The notes under the pieces are model-generated. The model worked only from the letters and a program-made list of their open reading frames with translations, was not told the DNA's origin and did no database searches. DNA of 64,000 nt from Reinekea marinisedimentorum (GTDB lineage Bacteria; Pseudomonadota; Gammaproteobacteria; Pseudomonadales; Natronospirillaceae), in NCBI RefSeq assembly GCF_004341165.1, contig NZ_SLZR01000016.1, positions 1-64,000 on the forward strand. The letters are read 5' to 3'. The position numbers were made by a program, and so were the translations under genes. Of this stretch, positions 48,045 through 58,063 are shown in pieces (the first letter of the stretch is position 1; each line of letters starts with the position of its first letter).

Positions 48045-49115
48045 GTGACAGAATTACAAAATGACCGCTTTTTACGCGCCTTACTCAAGCAACCCGTAGA
48101 CCGCACTCCAATCTGGATGATGCGTCAGGCCGGCCGGTATTTGCCGGAGTACCGTGAAACCAGAGCGCGGGCCGGAGATTTTCTCAGTCTGTGCAAGAAT
48201 GCCGATCTGGCCTGTGAGGTCACGCTGCAGCCGTTGGAGCGTTATCCGCTGGATGCTGCCATTTTGTTTTCCGATATTCTGACCATTCCTGATGCCATGG
48301 GCCTGGGGCTTTATTTTGAAACCGGTGAAGGCCCCAAGTTTCGGCAAACCATCCGCAGCGAGCAGGATTTTGCTCTGCTGAGCCGCCCGAAAATGGATGA
48401 TGAGCTGGGCTACGTCATGAATGCCGTCAGCACTATCCGGCGTGAGCTCAATGGCCGGGTGCCGCTCATTGGCTTTACCGGCAGCCCGTGGACGCTGGCA
48501 ACCTACATGATCGAAGGTGGCAGCAGTAAAGACTTCCGCCACAGTAAGGCCATGCTTTACAGCAACCCGGCACTGATGCACGCCTTGTTGGATCAGCTGG
48601 CCGAGGTAATTATTGACTATCTCAATGCACAGATAGCCGCCGGTGCTCAGGCTGTGCAGATATTTGATTCCTGGGGTGGGGCGCTCAGCCATCGCGCCTA
48701 TACAGAATTTTCATTGCAGTACATGACTAAGATTGTCGCTGGTTTGAACCGGGAAGCCGAGGGCCGCAAGGTGCCGGTTATTCTCTTTACCAAAGGCGGC
48801 GGCCAGTGGCTGGAGGCGATGGCTGAAAGCGGAGCAGATGCACTGGGCCTGGATTGGACCACATCACTGGCAGATGCGCGCTCACGCGTCGGTGATAAGG
48901 TTGCCCTGCAGGGCAATATGGACCCGAGCGTGCTGTACGCCAAGCCGGAATATATTCGTCAGGAGGTGGGCCAGATTCTGCAGGAGTACGGCCAGGGCAG
49001 CGGCCATGTATTCAACCTCGGTCACGGTATTCATCAGTTTGTAGACCCGGACCATGCCAAAGCATTTATCGAAGCGGTGGTTGAGCTGTCACCTCAATAT
49101 CACACCCAGCGATAG
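48045..49115 (+). CDS. hemE: Uroporphyrinogen decarboxylase
   Basis: A 356-residue enzyme that converts uroporphyrinogen III to coproporphyrinogen [22 protein letters not shown] (binding-site Arg), the [17 protein letters not shown] region (catalytic Asp) and [14 protein letters not shown] are intact. The frame is open far upstream through the acpH antisense region; GTG at 48045 gives the family length and start ([14 protein letters not shown]). The length matches E. coli HemE (354). Confidence 0.95.
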   Translation: MTELQNDRFLRALLKQPVDRTPIWMMRQAGRYLPEYRETRARAGDFLSLCKNADLACEVTLQPLERYPLDAAILFSDILTIPDAMGLGLYFETGEGPKFRQTIRSEQDFALLSRPKMDDELGYVMNAVSTIRRELNGRVPLIGFTGSPWTLATYMIEGGSSKDFRHSKAMLYSNPALMHALLDQLAEVIIDYLNAQIAAGAQAVQIFDSWGGALSHRAYTEFSLQYMTKIVAGLNREAEGRKVPVILFTKGGGQWLEAMAESGADALGLDWTTSLADARSRVGDKVALQGNMDPSVLYAKPEYIRQEVGQILQEYGQGSGHVFNLGHGIHQFVDPDHAKAFIEAVVELSPQYHTQR

Positions 49116-49180
49116 CATTGTGTGTATTACCCTAAATTGAGACACTACCGCTAATCGATTGATTTTTAACAGGTTCTTTC

Positions 49181-51427
49181 ATGTCAGAACACAGCACAGA
49201 TTTTACTGAATCACTTTCGCTGAGCGAATTTACCGAAAAGGCGTATCTGGACTACTCCATGTACGTCATTCTGGACCGCGCCCTGCCGCATGTTGGCGAT
49301 GGATTGAAGCCGGTTCAGCGGCGCATCATATACGCTATGAGCGAGCTCGGCCTGCGTAATACCTCTAAGCATAAAAAGTCGGCTCGTACCGTCGGTGACG
49401 TGCTGGGTAAGTATCACCCGCATGGTGACAGTGCCTGTTATGAAGCCATGGTGCTGATGGCTCAGCCGTTTTCCTATCGCTACCCGATGGTTGATGGTCA
49501 GGGCAACTGGGGTTCACCGGACGATCCCAAGTCGTTCGCCGCTATGCGATACACCGAATCCCGTTTACACAAGAACGCACAGATTCTTCTGGAAGAGCTG
49601 GGGCAGGGCACCGTTGACTGGTCACCGAACTTCGATGGCAGCCTGAATGAGCCGAATGTCTTGCCGGCGCGCTTGCCGCATGTGTTGCTTAACGGCACCA
49701 CGGGTATTGCCGTGGGCATGGCGACGGATATTCCTCCGCATAATATCAAGGAAGTGGCCGCCGCTTGTGTTCACCTGATTGACCAACCCGAAGCCACTGT
49801 TGCTGATCTGATGCTGCATGTTCGTGGCCCGGATTACGCCACCGGTGCCGAACTGATTACCCCGAAGGAAGAGCTGCGCAAGGTTTATGAAACCGGTCGT
49901 GGCTCGGTACGTCTGCGCGCTAAGTTTGTCAGGGAAGCGGGCGACATCATTATCACCGAGTTACCGCATCAGGTTTCCGGCTCTAAGGTGCTGGAGCAGA
50001 TCGCCGCACAGATGCAGGCCAAAAAACTGCCGATGGTTGCCGATCTGCGCGACGAGTCAGACCATGAAAACCCAACCCGTCTGGTGATTGAACCGCGCAG
50101 CAACCGGGTTGACATCGACGCATTGATGAACCACCTGTTCGCGACCACCGATCTGGAGAAGACCGCTCGCGTGAACCTTAATGTGATCGGTGTTGATGGT
50201 CGTCCGAAGGTGAAATCGCTGGTGGGCATTCTGACAGAATGGCTGGAATTCCGTACCGAAACCGTACGCCGCCGGTTGCAGTACCGACTCGATAAGGTGA
50301 ATGCTCGCCTGCATATTCTCGATGGCCTGTTGATTGCCTATCTGAATATCGATGAGATTATTGAGATTATCCGTACCGAGGAAGATCCGAAAGCCGAGCT
50401 GATGGCGCGCTTTGGTTTAAGCGACATTCAGGCTGAGGCAATTCTGGAAATCAAGTTGCGTCAGCTGGCCAAACTGGAAGAAATCAAGATTCGTGGTGAG
50501 CAGGATGAGCTTTCGGCCGAGCGTGAAAAGCTGGAAAAAATTCTGGGTTCGAAGGCGCGCATGCGTACCCTGATCAAGAAAGAAATCCTCGCCGATGCCG
50601 AAACCTATGGTGATGATCGCCGAACCGCTCTGGTGACGCGCGCAGAAGCGGCGGCATTCAGCGAAACCGATATTCTGCCTTCGGAAGCAGTCAGCGTCAT
50701 TCTTTCTGAGCGCGGCTGGATTCGTTCTGCCAAAGGCCATGATATTGACCCGACCGGTTTAAGCTACAAGGCCGGCGATGCCTTCGCCTATATGGCTCAG
50801 GGCAAGAGCAATGAGTCAACGGTGTTAATCGATTCGACCGGCCGGTCTTATTCGCTGGCAACGCATATGCTGCCGTCAGCGCGTGGCCAGGGCGAGCCGG
50901 TGACGACCAAGCTTAACCCTCAACCGGGCGCAGCGATGAAAGCCTTGCTGCTGGGGCAGCCGGAAGAACAGTACCTGCTGTGCTCAGATGCCGGTTACGG
51001 CTTTGTCGCCAAGCTTGCCGACATGGTCAGTAAGAATAAGGCCGGTAAGGCGTTGTTGAGCCTGCCGTCGAATGCCCAGGTGCTGCCGCCGCAACCGGTT
51101 GGTCAGTTTGCCACCGACTATCTGGCTGCGGTCAGCAACGAAGGGCGTCTGCTGGTGTTTCCGCTGAGAGATCTGCCCGAGCTTGCCAAGGGCAAAGGCA
51201 ATAAGATCATCAACATACCGGCTTCCCGTGCGTCCAGCGGTGAAGAGGTGATGGTCAGTGCCGTTGTGCTGGGTGCAGACGATACCCTGCTGGTCTATTC
51301 CGGTAAGCGTAAGCTGAAGCTGAAAGGCTCTGATCTGGAACACTACCAGGGCGAGCGAGGTCGCCGGGGTAATAAACTGCCACGAGGCTTCCAGAGTGTT
51401 TCCGGGCTGGGCGTCGAGAATAAATAA
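49181..51427 (+). CDS. parC: DNA topoisomerase IV subunit A
   Basis: A 748-residue type IIA topoisomerase subunit, E. coli ParC size. The N-terminal winged-helix domain holds the catalytic Tyr (Y124 in AMRYTESRL) and the quinolone region [14 protein letters not shown], with wild-type Ser84 and Glu88. A coiled coil and C-terminal pinwheel domain follow. parE is not in the window. ATG at 49181 sits 65 bp after hemE. It decatenates daughter chromosomes. Confidence 0.96.
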   Translation: MSEHSTDFTESLSLSEFTEKAYLDYSMYVILDRALPHVGDGLKPVQRRIIYAMSELGLRNTSKHKKSARTVGDVLGKYHPHGDSACYEAMVLMAQPFSYRYPMVDGQGNWGSPDDPKSFAAMRYTESRLHKNAQILLEELGQGTVDWSPNFDGSLNEPNVLPARLPHVLLNGTTGIAVGMATDIPPHNIKEVAAACVHLIDQPEATVADLMLHVRGPDYATGAELITPKEELRKVYETGRGSVRLRAKFVREAGDIIITELPHQVSGSKVLEQIAAQMQAKKLPMVADLRDESDHENPTRLVIEPRSNRVDIDALMNHLFATTDLEKTARVNLNVIGVDGRPKVKSLVGILTEWLEFRTETVRRRLQYRLDKVNARLHILDGLLIAYLNIDEIIEIIRTEEDPKAELMARFGLSDIQAEAILEIKLRQLAKLEEIKIRGEQDELSAEREKLEKILGSKARMRTLIKKEILADAETYGDDRRTALVTRAEAAAFSETDILPSEAVSVILSERGWIRSAKGHDIDPTGLSYKAGDAFAYMAQGKSNESTVLIDSTGRSYSLATHMLPSARGQGEPVTTKLNPQPGAAMKALLLGQPEEQYLLCSDAGYGFVAKLADMVSKNKAGKALLSLPSNAQVLPPQPVGQFATDYLAAVSNEGRLLVFPLRDLPELAKGKGNKIINIPASRASSGEEVMVSAVVLGADDTLLVYSGKRKLKLKGSDLEHYQGERGRRGNKLPRGFQSVSGLGVENK

Positions 51428-51430
51428 AGC

Positions 51431-51471
51431 CAGTCAGAGCAGGATGAATAACAGCAAAGCCTGCTAGACTG
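51431..51471 (+). terminator. Hairpin after parC
   Basis: CAGT and AGCAGG pair with CCTGCT and ACTG at the far side, with 2-3 nt internal loops. There is no immediate U-tract, so its activity is doubtful. Confidence 0.3.
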
Positions 51472-51503
51472 AGTGAAGGTACTTTTTCAGGTATGTTTTT
51501 TTC

Positions 51504-53597
51504 GTGAATGCACGACGGTCCTTATTTGCTCTGGTTTTTGTAGCGTTGGTCGTTTTACTGGTTGCCATCGGGCTGGGTATTAAGCTCAGCCGGCTGGCGT
51601 CGGTCACCAACTCTCTGGTCGTGGCTTACGATGCCCTGGGTCAGTGGGTTGAGCATGCCGAGCATTCACTGTCAGCCACTGAAGTGCTTGATCTGCACGC
51701 TGGTTTGCTGATCGATAACCTGCCCGAAACCCTGGGCGAGGAAGACCTCTCTGCAGCCGAACTCACCGCGTTCATTCAGGATTATCCGCTGGATCAATCG
51801 GATTTAGCGCGCGCCACCGAATTGCAGTCGATGCTGGTTTGGGAGCTGTTTGAATGCCACCGCCTGCAGGTGTACTTCACTCAGCTGATCAATTACGCGC
51901 GGGCTGGCTTGACCCTACTGTTGCTGTCTATCGCCGGCATGGCCTTTTTTATGGGCCGTCGGGCGCAGGATTATCGCCTGGCACCATTTCCTGAAGATAA
52001 CCCCAATCCGGTGCTTGGCCTGACCTACTCCGGCAAGCTGATCTATCAGAACTCGGCCGCGTTGAGTGCCTTAAAGCAGCTGATGCCAGACTGTGATGAC
52101 GCCACCCAGATGCTGCCCGAGGATTACAAAGAGCGGCTTTATGACCTGAAGCGTGAAAAACAGACTCAGGCCGTGTGGATTCGGCATCTGGAAGATCGAA
52201 TCTACCAATTCAGTGTGCAGCTTCTGAAGAACCATGGCCGAATCCATATCTATGGTGAAGACATTACCGAGCAGGAACAGATTCGAGCCCGGAATGCCTT
52301 TATCGCCTATCACGATCCGGTTTGTCTGCTGGCAAACCGCCAGCGCTATGAGCAACTGGTTGATGAAGTTAAGAGCCAGAGCCTCGACCTGACGCTGATA
52401 ATAACCCGGGTTTCCGGTACCTCCGCGGTGTTGTCGAGTCAGGGCTTGGAGGTGGCCGATCAGTATGTGCGCGAACTGTCGATGAGACTCCGTACCGCTT
52501 ATCAGGCGGTCGATACCTTTGGCGAGCGCAAGGCCGTTGTGATCCGGTTCGATAACAGCCGGTTTGGCTGCTTATACTTCGGCAAGCTCAGCGACCGGCA
52601 GTACCGCTATTTGGCCAAATTGCTGGACCAGTGCGCTGAAGCGCCCTTTGTTTCAGATACCCGGGAGCACTACTTCAAGCTCGAAAGCGGTGCCGTTTGC
52701 GAGAAATCCTCTCAGTCGTCTCAATTTATAATGCAGCGGGCCAACATAGCGCTCAGTACGGCAAGAAGCAGTCATGAAAGCTTTCTGTTGTTCGATGAGT
52801 CGGTGGCTGAAAAACTGCTGGAAGCGGAGCGGATTCAGCAGGAGCTTCGCTATGCTGTACAGCTGGATGAGCTCAGTATTCATTATCAGCCGCAGCAGGA
52901 TTTGCGTACCGGTGAGCTGGTGGGCTTTGAAGCCTTGATGCGCTGGAACAACAAAGGCCAGTCGGTGCCGCCATCGGTGTTTATTCCAATTGCCGAGCGA
53001 ACCGGGCTTATTCAGAGTATGGGTAACTGGGGCATGCGTGAAGTGCTCCGGCAAAGCGTGGAATGGCAGAAGCATCCGGAGCTGAAAACCGGAAAGATTG
53101 CCTTTAACGTCTCGGCACAGGAATTCTCACGGCAGGACTTCATCGAATCCATCGAGGTGGCGCTGGTCGACTATCCGGCATTGCCCGAGTCTATCCAGGT
53201 GGAGCTGACCGAAAGCATCCTGGTTGAAGATGAACGGGCGGCAATAGAAACCATGCATACGCTGAAGTCGCTGGGCTTTACCCTGGCCATTGATGATTTC
53301 GGTACCGGCTATTCCTCGTTCAGTTACCTGTCGCGTTTTCCTGTGGATAAACTGAAAATAGACCGCTCCTTCATCGTCAATATTGCCCGAGGCGAGCGCG
53401 ATATCGCCATCATTGCGGCGATGGTCGATGTGGCCCATCAGTTGGGTATCAAGGTCATCGCAGAAGGCGTTGAAACCCAAGAAGAAAAAGACGTTCTGAT
53501 CCGGCTGGGTTGCGATCAGATACAGGGGTATTTCTACGGCAAACCAATGAGCGCCACCGATGCGACATTGTTTTGTTCTAACAAGGAGAAAGCCTAA
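51504..53597 (+). CDS. Membrane degenerate-GGDEF/EAL protein, c-di-GMP phosphodiesterase
   Basis: A 697-residue protein. Two membrane segments (about 6-26 and 132-152) flank a periplasmic region of about 100 residues. A PAS-like region (about 165-255) and a GGDEF domain follow, the latter with the active motif replaced by DNSRF (350-354), so it cannot be a cyclase. The C-terminal EAL domain is intact: FEALMRW with EAL at 476-478, DDFGTGYSS at 597-605, KIDRSFI and EGVETQ. Inference: it hydrolyses c-di-GMP under control of the periplasmic input. The start is GTG at 51504. Its stop overlaps the comFB-family start by 1 bp (TAATG), so the two are co-translated. Confidence 0.93.
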   Translation: MNARRSLFALVFVALVVLLVAIGLGIKLSRLASVTNSLVVAYDALGQWVEHAEHSLSATEVLDLHAGLLIDNLPETLGEEDLSAAELTAFIQDYPLDQSDLARATELQSMLVWELFECHRLQVYFTQLINYARAGLTLLLLSIAGMAFFMGRRAQDYRLAPFPEDNPNPVLGLTYSGKLIYQNSAALSALKQLMPDCDDATQMLPEDYKERLYDLKREKQTQAVWIRHLEDRIYQFSVQLLKNHGRIHIYGEDITEQEQIRARNAFIAYHDPVCLLANRQRYEQLVDEVKSQSLDLTLIITRVSGTSAVLSSQGLEVADQYVRELSMRLRTAYQAVDTFGERKAVVIRFDNSRFGCLYFGKLSDRQYRYLAKLLDQCAEAPFVSDTREHYFKLESGAVCEKSSQSSQFIMQRANIALSTARSSHESFLLFDESVAEKLLEAERIQQELRYAVQLDELSIHYQPQQDLRTGELVGFEALMRWNNKGQSVPPSVFIPIAERTGLIQSMGNWGMREVLRQSVEWQKHPELKTGKIAFNVSAQEFSRQDFIESIEVALVDYPALPESIQVELTESILVEDERAAIETMHTLKSLGFTLAIDDFGTGYSSFSYLSRFPVDKLKIDRSFIVNIARGERDIAIIAAMVDVAHQLGIKVIAEGVETQEEKDVLIRLGCDQIQGYFYGKPMSATDATLFCSNKEKA

Positions 53598-53872
53598 TGA
53601 GCTTTGAAAGTCAGATCTCTAATTTTTATGAAAAACTGGTGGCAGATGAGTTTGACCGCCGCCAGGAAAGCCTTCAACTGAGTGAAGATCAGCAGATCGA
53701 TATTGCCTGTGTGGCATTGAATCAGTTGCCGTCACGTTACTACCGGTTTTCTGTGGACATGGCTTTTTATCTGGAAGCAGCCGATTACCGTGAGATGGAA
53801 AAGGCGGTAAAAGAGGCTGTCGATTACGCCATTGAGTTTGTCAAAACCCACAAGAGCCGCGTAGCTGAATAA
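53597..53872 (+). CDS. ComFB-family protein, possible cyclic dinucleotide receptor
   Basis: A 91-residue soluble protein. VALNQLPSRYYRFSVDMAFY near the centre is the ComFB (late competence) signature, and flanking helices complete the small fold. Cyanobacterial ComFB-family proteins have been reported to bind c-di-GMP or c-di-AMP; whether this one does is inference. Its start overlaps the stop of the EAL gene by 1 bp, a strong sign of joint expression. A type IV pilus operon lies 9 kb upstream, in keeping with ComFB links to competence and motility, but that is weak. No cysteine is present in the N-terminal half except one (DIACVAL). Confidence 0.85.
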   Translation: MSFESQISNFYEKLVADEFDRRQESLQLSEDQQIDIACVALNQLPSRYYRFSVDMAFYLEAADYREMEKAVKEAVDYAIEFVKTHKSRVAE

Positions 53873-53923
53873 CTGAGTCATCCACTGTGTGCCGTAATAA
53901 AGGTTGTCTGTACCGTTGTAACA

Positions 53924-53938
53924 GCAGTGGTACACTGC
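53924..53938. promoter_or_regulatory. Small palindrome upstream of hemC
   Basis: GCAGTG (53924-53929), GTA, CACTGC (53933-53938): a perfect dyad 26 bp before the hemC ATG. It could be an operator near the hemC promoter; a short leader hairpin is equally possible. Confidence 0.3.
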
Positions 53939-53964
53939 CCCCAAGCTGAATTAAAGAAGTTGAT

Positions 53965-54909
53965 ATGATCGATAAAATCAGAATTGCCACCCGTAAAAGC
54001 CCGCTTGCCCTGTGGCAGGCAGAATTTGTCGCCGCCGAAATTAAAAAGCACCATCCCGATATTCAGGTCGAACTGATACCTATGAGTACCCGGGGCGATA
54101 AAATCCTCGATGTCGCACTGGCGAAAGTGGGCGGCAAGGGGCTGTTCGTGAAAGAGCTGGAAGTGGCCATGCAGAATGACGAGGCCGATATTGCCGTGCA
54201 TTCCATGAAAGATGTGCCCATGGAGTTGCCCGAAGGCTTTGATTTGCCGGTTATCTGCGAACGGGAAACGCCATTCGATGCCTTTGTCAGTAACCGCTAT
54301 GCGCATATCGATGAGCTGCCGAAGGGCGCAGTTGTTGGCACCTCCAGTTTACGCCGTCAGGCGCAATTACTGGCGCGCCGCCCGGATCTGGAAATTAAAG
54401 TCCTGCGCGGCAATGTCGGCACCCGTCTAGGAAAGCTCGATGCCGGTGAATACGATGGCATTCTGCTGGCCGCCGCCGGCCTGGTCCGTCTTGGCCTGGT
54501 TGAGCGAATCGCGCATGTGATCGATTATAACTGGTTGCTTCCGGCCTGTGGGCAGGGCGCTGTCGGTATTGAGACCAGAGCCAACGATGCTGCGGTGAGC
54601 GAAGTGCTTAAGCCGCTGTATCACCATGAAACGGCCGTGCGGGTGATTGCCGAGCGCGCCATGAACCGTTCGCTCGATGGCGGCTGTCAGGTACCGATTG
54701 CCGGCTTTGCGGTCATTAACGGCAATCAACTGTCGCTGGAAGGGCGGGTTGCCTCAAATGATGGCCAAACCCTGCTGCAGGTTTCAGAGCAGATCACCCT
54801 GGAAGAAACCGAGGTTCAGCAGCGGGTTCAGGCAGAAAGTCTGGGCTGCTTTGTTGCTGAGCAGCTGATTGCCCGGGGTGCTGAAAAGTTGCTTGCCGAG
54901 CTAAGCTGA
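53965..54909 (+). CDS. hemC: Porphobilinogen deaminase (hydroxymethylbilane synthase)
   Basis: A 314-residue enzyme that links four porphobilinogens into hydroxymethylbilane. [27 protein letters not shown] and [12 protein letters not shown] bind the cofactor and substrate; the dipyrromethane cysteine is in [14 protein letters not shown] (about residue 242). ATG at 53965 follows AAAGAAG. hemD overlaps its stop by 1 bp. Confidence 0.96.
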   Translation: MIDKIRIATRKSPLALWQAEFVAAEIKKHHPDIQVELIPMSTRGDKILDVALAKVGGKGLFVKELEVAMQNDEADIAVHSMKDVPMELPEGFDLPVICERETPFDAFVSNRYAHIDELPKGAVVGTSSLRRQAQLLARRPDLEIKVLRGNVGTRLGKLDAGEYDGILLAAAGLVRLGLVERIAHVIDYNWLLPACGQGAVGIETRANDAAVSEVLKPLYHHETAVRVIAERAMNRSLDGGCQVPIAGFAVINGNQLSLEGRVASNDGQTLLQVSEQITLEETEVQQRVQAESLGCFVAEQLIARGAEKLLAELS

Positions 54910-55643
54910 TGCGTGTCGTTATTCCTAAAGCCGCTTCCGAGCAGTCGCGCTGGCAAGCGCAGCTGGCAGACAGCGGCGCGGAACTCGCCTTTGCGGACCC
55001 GTGGCAGATCGATGTTCTGCCGGAAACCGCAACCATGCGCTCAGAATGGTTGAATCTGGATCTGAACTTTGCTGTCTTTTGTGTCAGCCCGACAGCCGCA
55101 AAAGTATTGGTTGAGGCGTTGGATCAATACTGGCCGATGCCACCGATTAAGGTGCGTTGGTTGTGTAATGGCCCGCGTACCGCAAGCGTTCTGCAAAAAG
55201 CCGGATTAAATGCAGAATACCCGGAAACGGGCCATACTTCAGAAGATGTTTATGCGTTGATCCGCTCTGCCATCAATCAGACAGGCCGATGCCTGATTGT
55301 TCGCGGTGAAGATGGCCGCGATTGGTTGAGCCACAAACTGCAGCAGCAGGGCGTTAAGGTTGCCCTGGTCGATTGTTACCGCCGGGCCATCAATACCGCG
55401 GCGCTGGAGCAGATGGCCGAGCAGGCCCGGCACGCGCAGGCGCTCTGGCTCAGCTCTGAATATTTGGGCGAGCAGTTAATAGACAACAATGGCCCGTTTT
55501 GGCGCAGTTGGAACGGGCAGTGGTGGCTGTCGTCCGGGCGCTTGGTTGACTGGGCAAAACAGCATAAATTGAACAATATAAAACAAGCGAACGGCGCTAC
55601 ACCGCAAGCACTGGCACAACTGCTCTGCGCTGTTTCAAAATAA
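54909..55643 (+). CDS. hemD: Uroporphyrinogen-III synthase
   Basis: A 244-residue two-domain enzyme that cyclises hydroxymethylbilane with ring-D inversion. The family is poorly conserved, so the call leans on position and on VFCVSPTAAKVLVEAL, ETGHTSEDVY and LIVRGEDGRDWL. It follows hemC with TGATG overlap and precedes hemX. Confidence 0.9.
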   Translation: MRVVIPKAASEQSRWQAQLADSGAELAFADPWQIDVLPETATMRSEWLNLDLNFAVFCVSPTAAKVLVEALDQYWPMPPIKVRWLCNGPRTASVLQKAGLNAEYPETGHTSEDVYALIRSAINQTGRCLIVRGEDGRDWLSHKLQQQGVKVALVDCYRRAINTAALEQMAEQARHAQALWLSSEYLGEQLIDNNGPFWRSWNGQWWLSSGRLVDWAKQHKLNNIKQANGATPQALAQLLCAVSK

Positions 55644-55669
55644 TAAGTGTTATCAGGTACGGGTAGATT

Positions 55670-56770
55670 ATGAGCGAGCAAGATAAGGAAAAACTGGTTT
55701 CGCAGGACGTTGTTGAAGTCATCGAACAGGATGCCGGCGACAACGATAACAAGGCTACGGAGCCCGCTGAAGAAATTAAAAAGGCAGAAAAAACTCCGGG
55801 CCGGTTTGCCAAAGGGCGATCCTGGCTGCTGGCTGTCATCATATTGGTGATTCTGCTGGTGCTGATGGCCGCGGGTGGCTACTGGCTGTTTGACCGGCTG
55901 AATCAGAGAATCGACAGCCTGGCCAGCAATCAGCAGGCACTGGTACAGCAGATTCAGGCCAATCAGCAGCAATATGAAACGGTGCAGTCAGGTATTACCA
56001 GCAACCGCAATGAATGGCGTCAGGCCTATACCAATATCGAGCAGCTGGTGGTTAATGCCGCTCAGCGCTGGAATCGCGATGCCGACCGTACCGAAAACCG
56101 CTGGCCACTCGAGGAAGCTCTTACCCTGACCCGCCTTGCTGAGCAGCGACTGCAGCTCGACAGCTCGGCAACGGTAGCTTCTGGCCTGCTGAAGGCTGCA
56201 GACACCATTCTGGCTAATATGGATCAGGCGGCTGTACTGCCACTGCGCCGACAACTGGCGGCAGATATGCTGGCACTGAATTCGACCGTGTCTGCGGATA
56301 TCAATGGCCTCTACTTTACTCTGGAAGCCATGGCGGAACAGATTCGTGAATTAAACTGGCTGCCCAAACCGCTGAATCAACCGGAGCTGGAATCCGATAC
56401 CTCGCCGGCTGAAAGCTTCCTGCAGGGCCTGCAGAATGTATTCGTGGTCTCCCGTCTTGATGTGCCGATGGAGGCTCCACCGCTGCATTCCGACTTTGAG
56501 CAATGGCGTCAGCGTACCCTGTTGCTGCTTGAGCAAACCCAGCTGGCGTTACTGGCCCACAACCAGAGTCTATTCGATGCCGCTCTGGCTCAGAGCACCG
56601 AAATGCTGACCGCTATGCAGAGCCAGATCAGTGTCGCACCGTACCTGGAGCAGCTGTCGACCTTAAAGGCTGCGGTACTTAACCCGCAATGGCCGGATAT
56701 TCACGCAAGCGTTGAGCTGATCGAGCAGTATCTGGCCGGCCAAAGTGATGCAGAGGAGGCGACAGAATGA
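55670..56770 (+). CDS. hemX: HemX, membrane protein of the haem operon
   Basis: A 366-residue protein. An acidic, charged N-terminus (1-50), a membrane segment (about 55-77) and a long helical, Gln-rich periplasmic part with coiled coil (about 80-115) match the HemX domain. It is often annotated as a uroporphyrinogen methyltransferase, but it lacks that catalytic domain; the true function is not settled. The stop overlaps hemY by 4 bp (ATGA). Confidence 0.9.
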   Translation: MSEQDKEKLVSQDVVEVIEQDAGDNDNKATEPAEEIKKAEKTPGRFAKGRSWLLAVIILVILLVLMAAGGYWLFDRLNQRIDSLASNQQALVQQIQANQQQYETVQSGITSNRNEWRQAYTNIEQLVVNAAQRWNRDADRTENRWPLEEALTLTRLAEQRLQLDSSATVASGLLKAADTILANMDQAAVLPLRRQLAADMLALNSTVSADINGLYFTLEAMAEQIRELNWLPKPLNQPELESDTSPAESFLQGLQNVFVVSRLDVPMEAPPLHSDFEQWRQRTLLLLEQTQLALLAHNQSLFDAALAQSTEMLTAMQSQISVAPYLEQLSTLKAAVLNPQWPDIHASVELIEQYLAGQSDAEEATE

Positions 56771-57933
56771 GAAAGCTGATTCCGTTTGTCCTGCTGATTA
56801 TTGTAACCCTGCTCATAGGCGGCGCGCTGGCGCAAATGATGGTGAAAGATTCCGGGGTCATGCTGATTACCTGGAACGGCTGGATGCTCGAAACCACCTT
56901 CTGGGCCGGCTTGGGGCTGATTCTTGGTAGCATCCTGTTTATTGTGCTGGTGGTTTGGCTGATCCGGCGTTTGGCACCGGGCAGGCTGGTGCGTTCCTTT
57001 AAGAATCGCCGTTATCAGAAGATTGCCAAGAAAGAGACCTCCGCGGCCATTCAGCACTGGATGACTGGCAACGAAGACAGAGCCATTAAATCGCTGCATA
57101 AGGTTGCCCGTGCCGGTGGTTCCGATCGGTTGCCGCAGGCCGTCAGCCTGGCGTTGGGTTTAACTCATGCCGACTGGCCAGAGCGCTTCAGTGCCTTTAG
57201 TGAGGCCGACCCGGAACTGAAAAACTTTGCCCTGATGCTGCAGGCCGAGCGTCACTGGCAAACCAATCAACACGAGGCTTTTCTGGCGTTGCTTGCCGAT
57301 CAGCCCGCTGTGTGCAAGGTGCCCTGGTTGCGTGAACGTCAGTGGCAGGCAATGCTGTTGACGGGGCAGGGGCTTCAGTTGATCGATCGGGTCAATGAAG
57401 CAATTAATATTCAGCCGGAAGAGCGAGAGCGTTGGCTGATACAGGCAGTAGAGGTTGCCTTTAAGAGTGTGTTGGGCAAAGAAGGCGAAGGCACTAAAAT
57501 TCTCAGGTCGTTGTCGCGGGCACAGAAGCACATTCCTGAAGTGATTGTGGCCGAGGTGCGTTACCTTATTTCTGTCGGTGCCACTGAGTCGGCCTTTAAA
57601 CGCCTGAAGCAGTTGCTGCAATTGCCGGATCAACTGGAGCACTGTGATCTGCTGTTAAGCCTGGATATTGACGATAAACAAAAGCTGGATTTTCTGCACA
57701 AGCTTAAGCCTGAACAACCCGGCCTGGCCTATTGCCGCACCATGGGGCTGCTCAATATTAAACAGAAAATCTGGGGCAGTGCGCAGAGCTGGTTGGAGCA
57801 GGGCTGGCAGCTGGGTGACCGCGAAAGCGGGCTGAAGCTTGCCGAGTTGCTGCAGCAACGAAACATGCTGCCCGAATCTGCTGAACTGTATAAAAACATC
57901 GCCAAAAGCCAACAGCCGGCTGTTATCGGGTAG
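56767..57933 (+). CDS. hemY: HemY, TPR protein of the haem operon
   Basis: A 388-residue inner-membrane protein with two N-terminal membrane segments (about 4-22 and 41-62) and a cytoplasmic TPR-like helical domain (about 95-380). The HemY_N signature appears around MVKDSGVMLITWNGWMLETT. It is the gammaproteobacterial HemY, not the unrelated Bacillus protoporphyrinogen oxidase of the same name. In E. coli HemX and HemY are thought to aid haem-enzyme complexes. Last gene of hemCDXY. Confidence 0.91.
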   Translation: MRKLIPFVLLIIVTLLIGGALAQMMVKDSGVMLITWNGWMLETTFWAGLGLILGSILFIVLVVWLIRRLAPGRLVRSFKNRRYQKIAKKETSAAIQHWMTGNEDRAIKSLHKVARAGGSDRLPQAVSLALGLTHADWPERFSAFSEADPELKNFALMLQAERHWQTNQHEAFLALLADQPAVCKVPWLRERQWQAMLLTGQGLQLIDRVNEAINIQPEERERWLIQAVEVAFKSVLGKEGEGTKILRSLSRAQKHIPEVIVAEVRYLISVGATESAFKRLKQLLQLPDQLEHCDLLLSLDIDDKQKLDFLHKLKPEQPGLAYCRTMGLLNIKQKIWGSAQSWLEQGWQLGDRESGLKLAELLQQRNMLPESAELYKNIAKSQQPAVIG

Positions 57934-57999
57934 AATCTGATTTCATACGCGGGTAGAAAATTGGATATAAAGCTTGGCAAGGGATCTGCAAAGACGAGT

Positions 58000-58026
58000 A
58001 CAGTGTCTAGAATGTAAAGACACTGT
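58000..58026. promoter_or_regulatory. Inverted repeat upstream of the GGDEF-EAL gene
   Basis: ACAGTGTCT (58000-58008) and AGACACTGT (58018-58026) are perfectly complementary over 9 bp with a 9-nt spacer, 38 bp before the ATG at 58064. No T-run follows, so an operator or 5' leader hairpin is more likely than a terminator for hemY. Confidence 0.45.
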
Positions 58027-58063
58027 TGAAAGCCACAGCATAAAACCAGCTAATTAATTGCAG

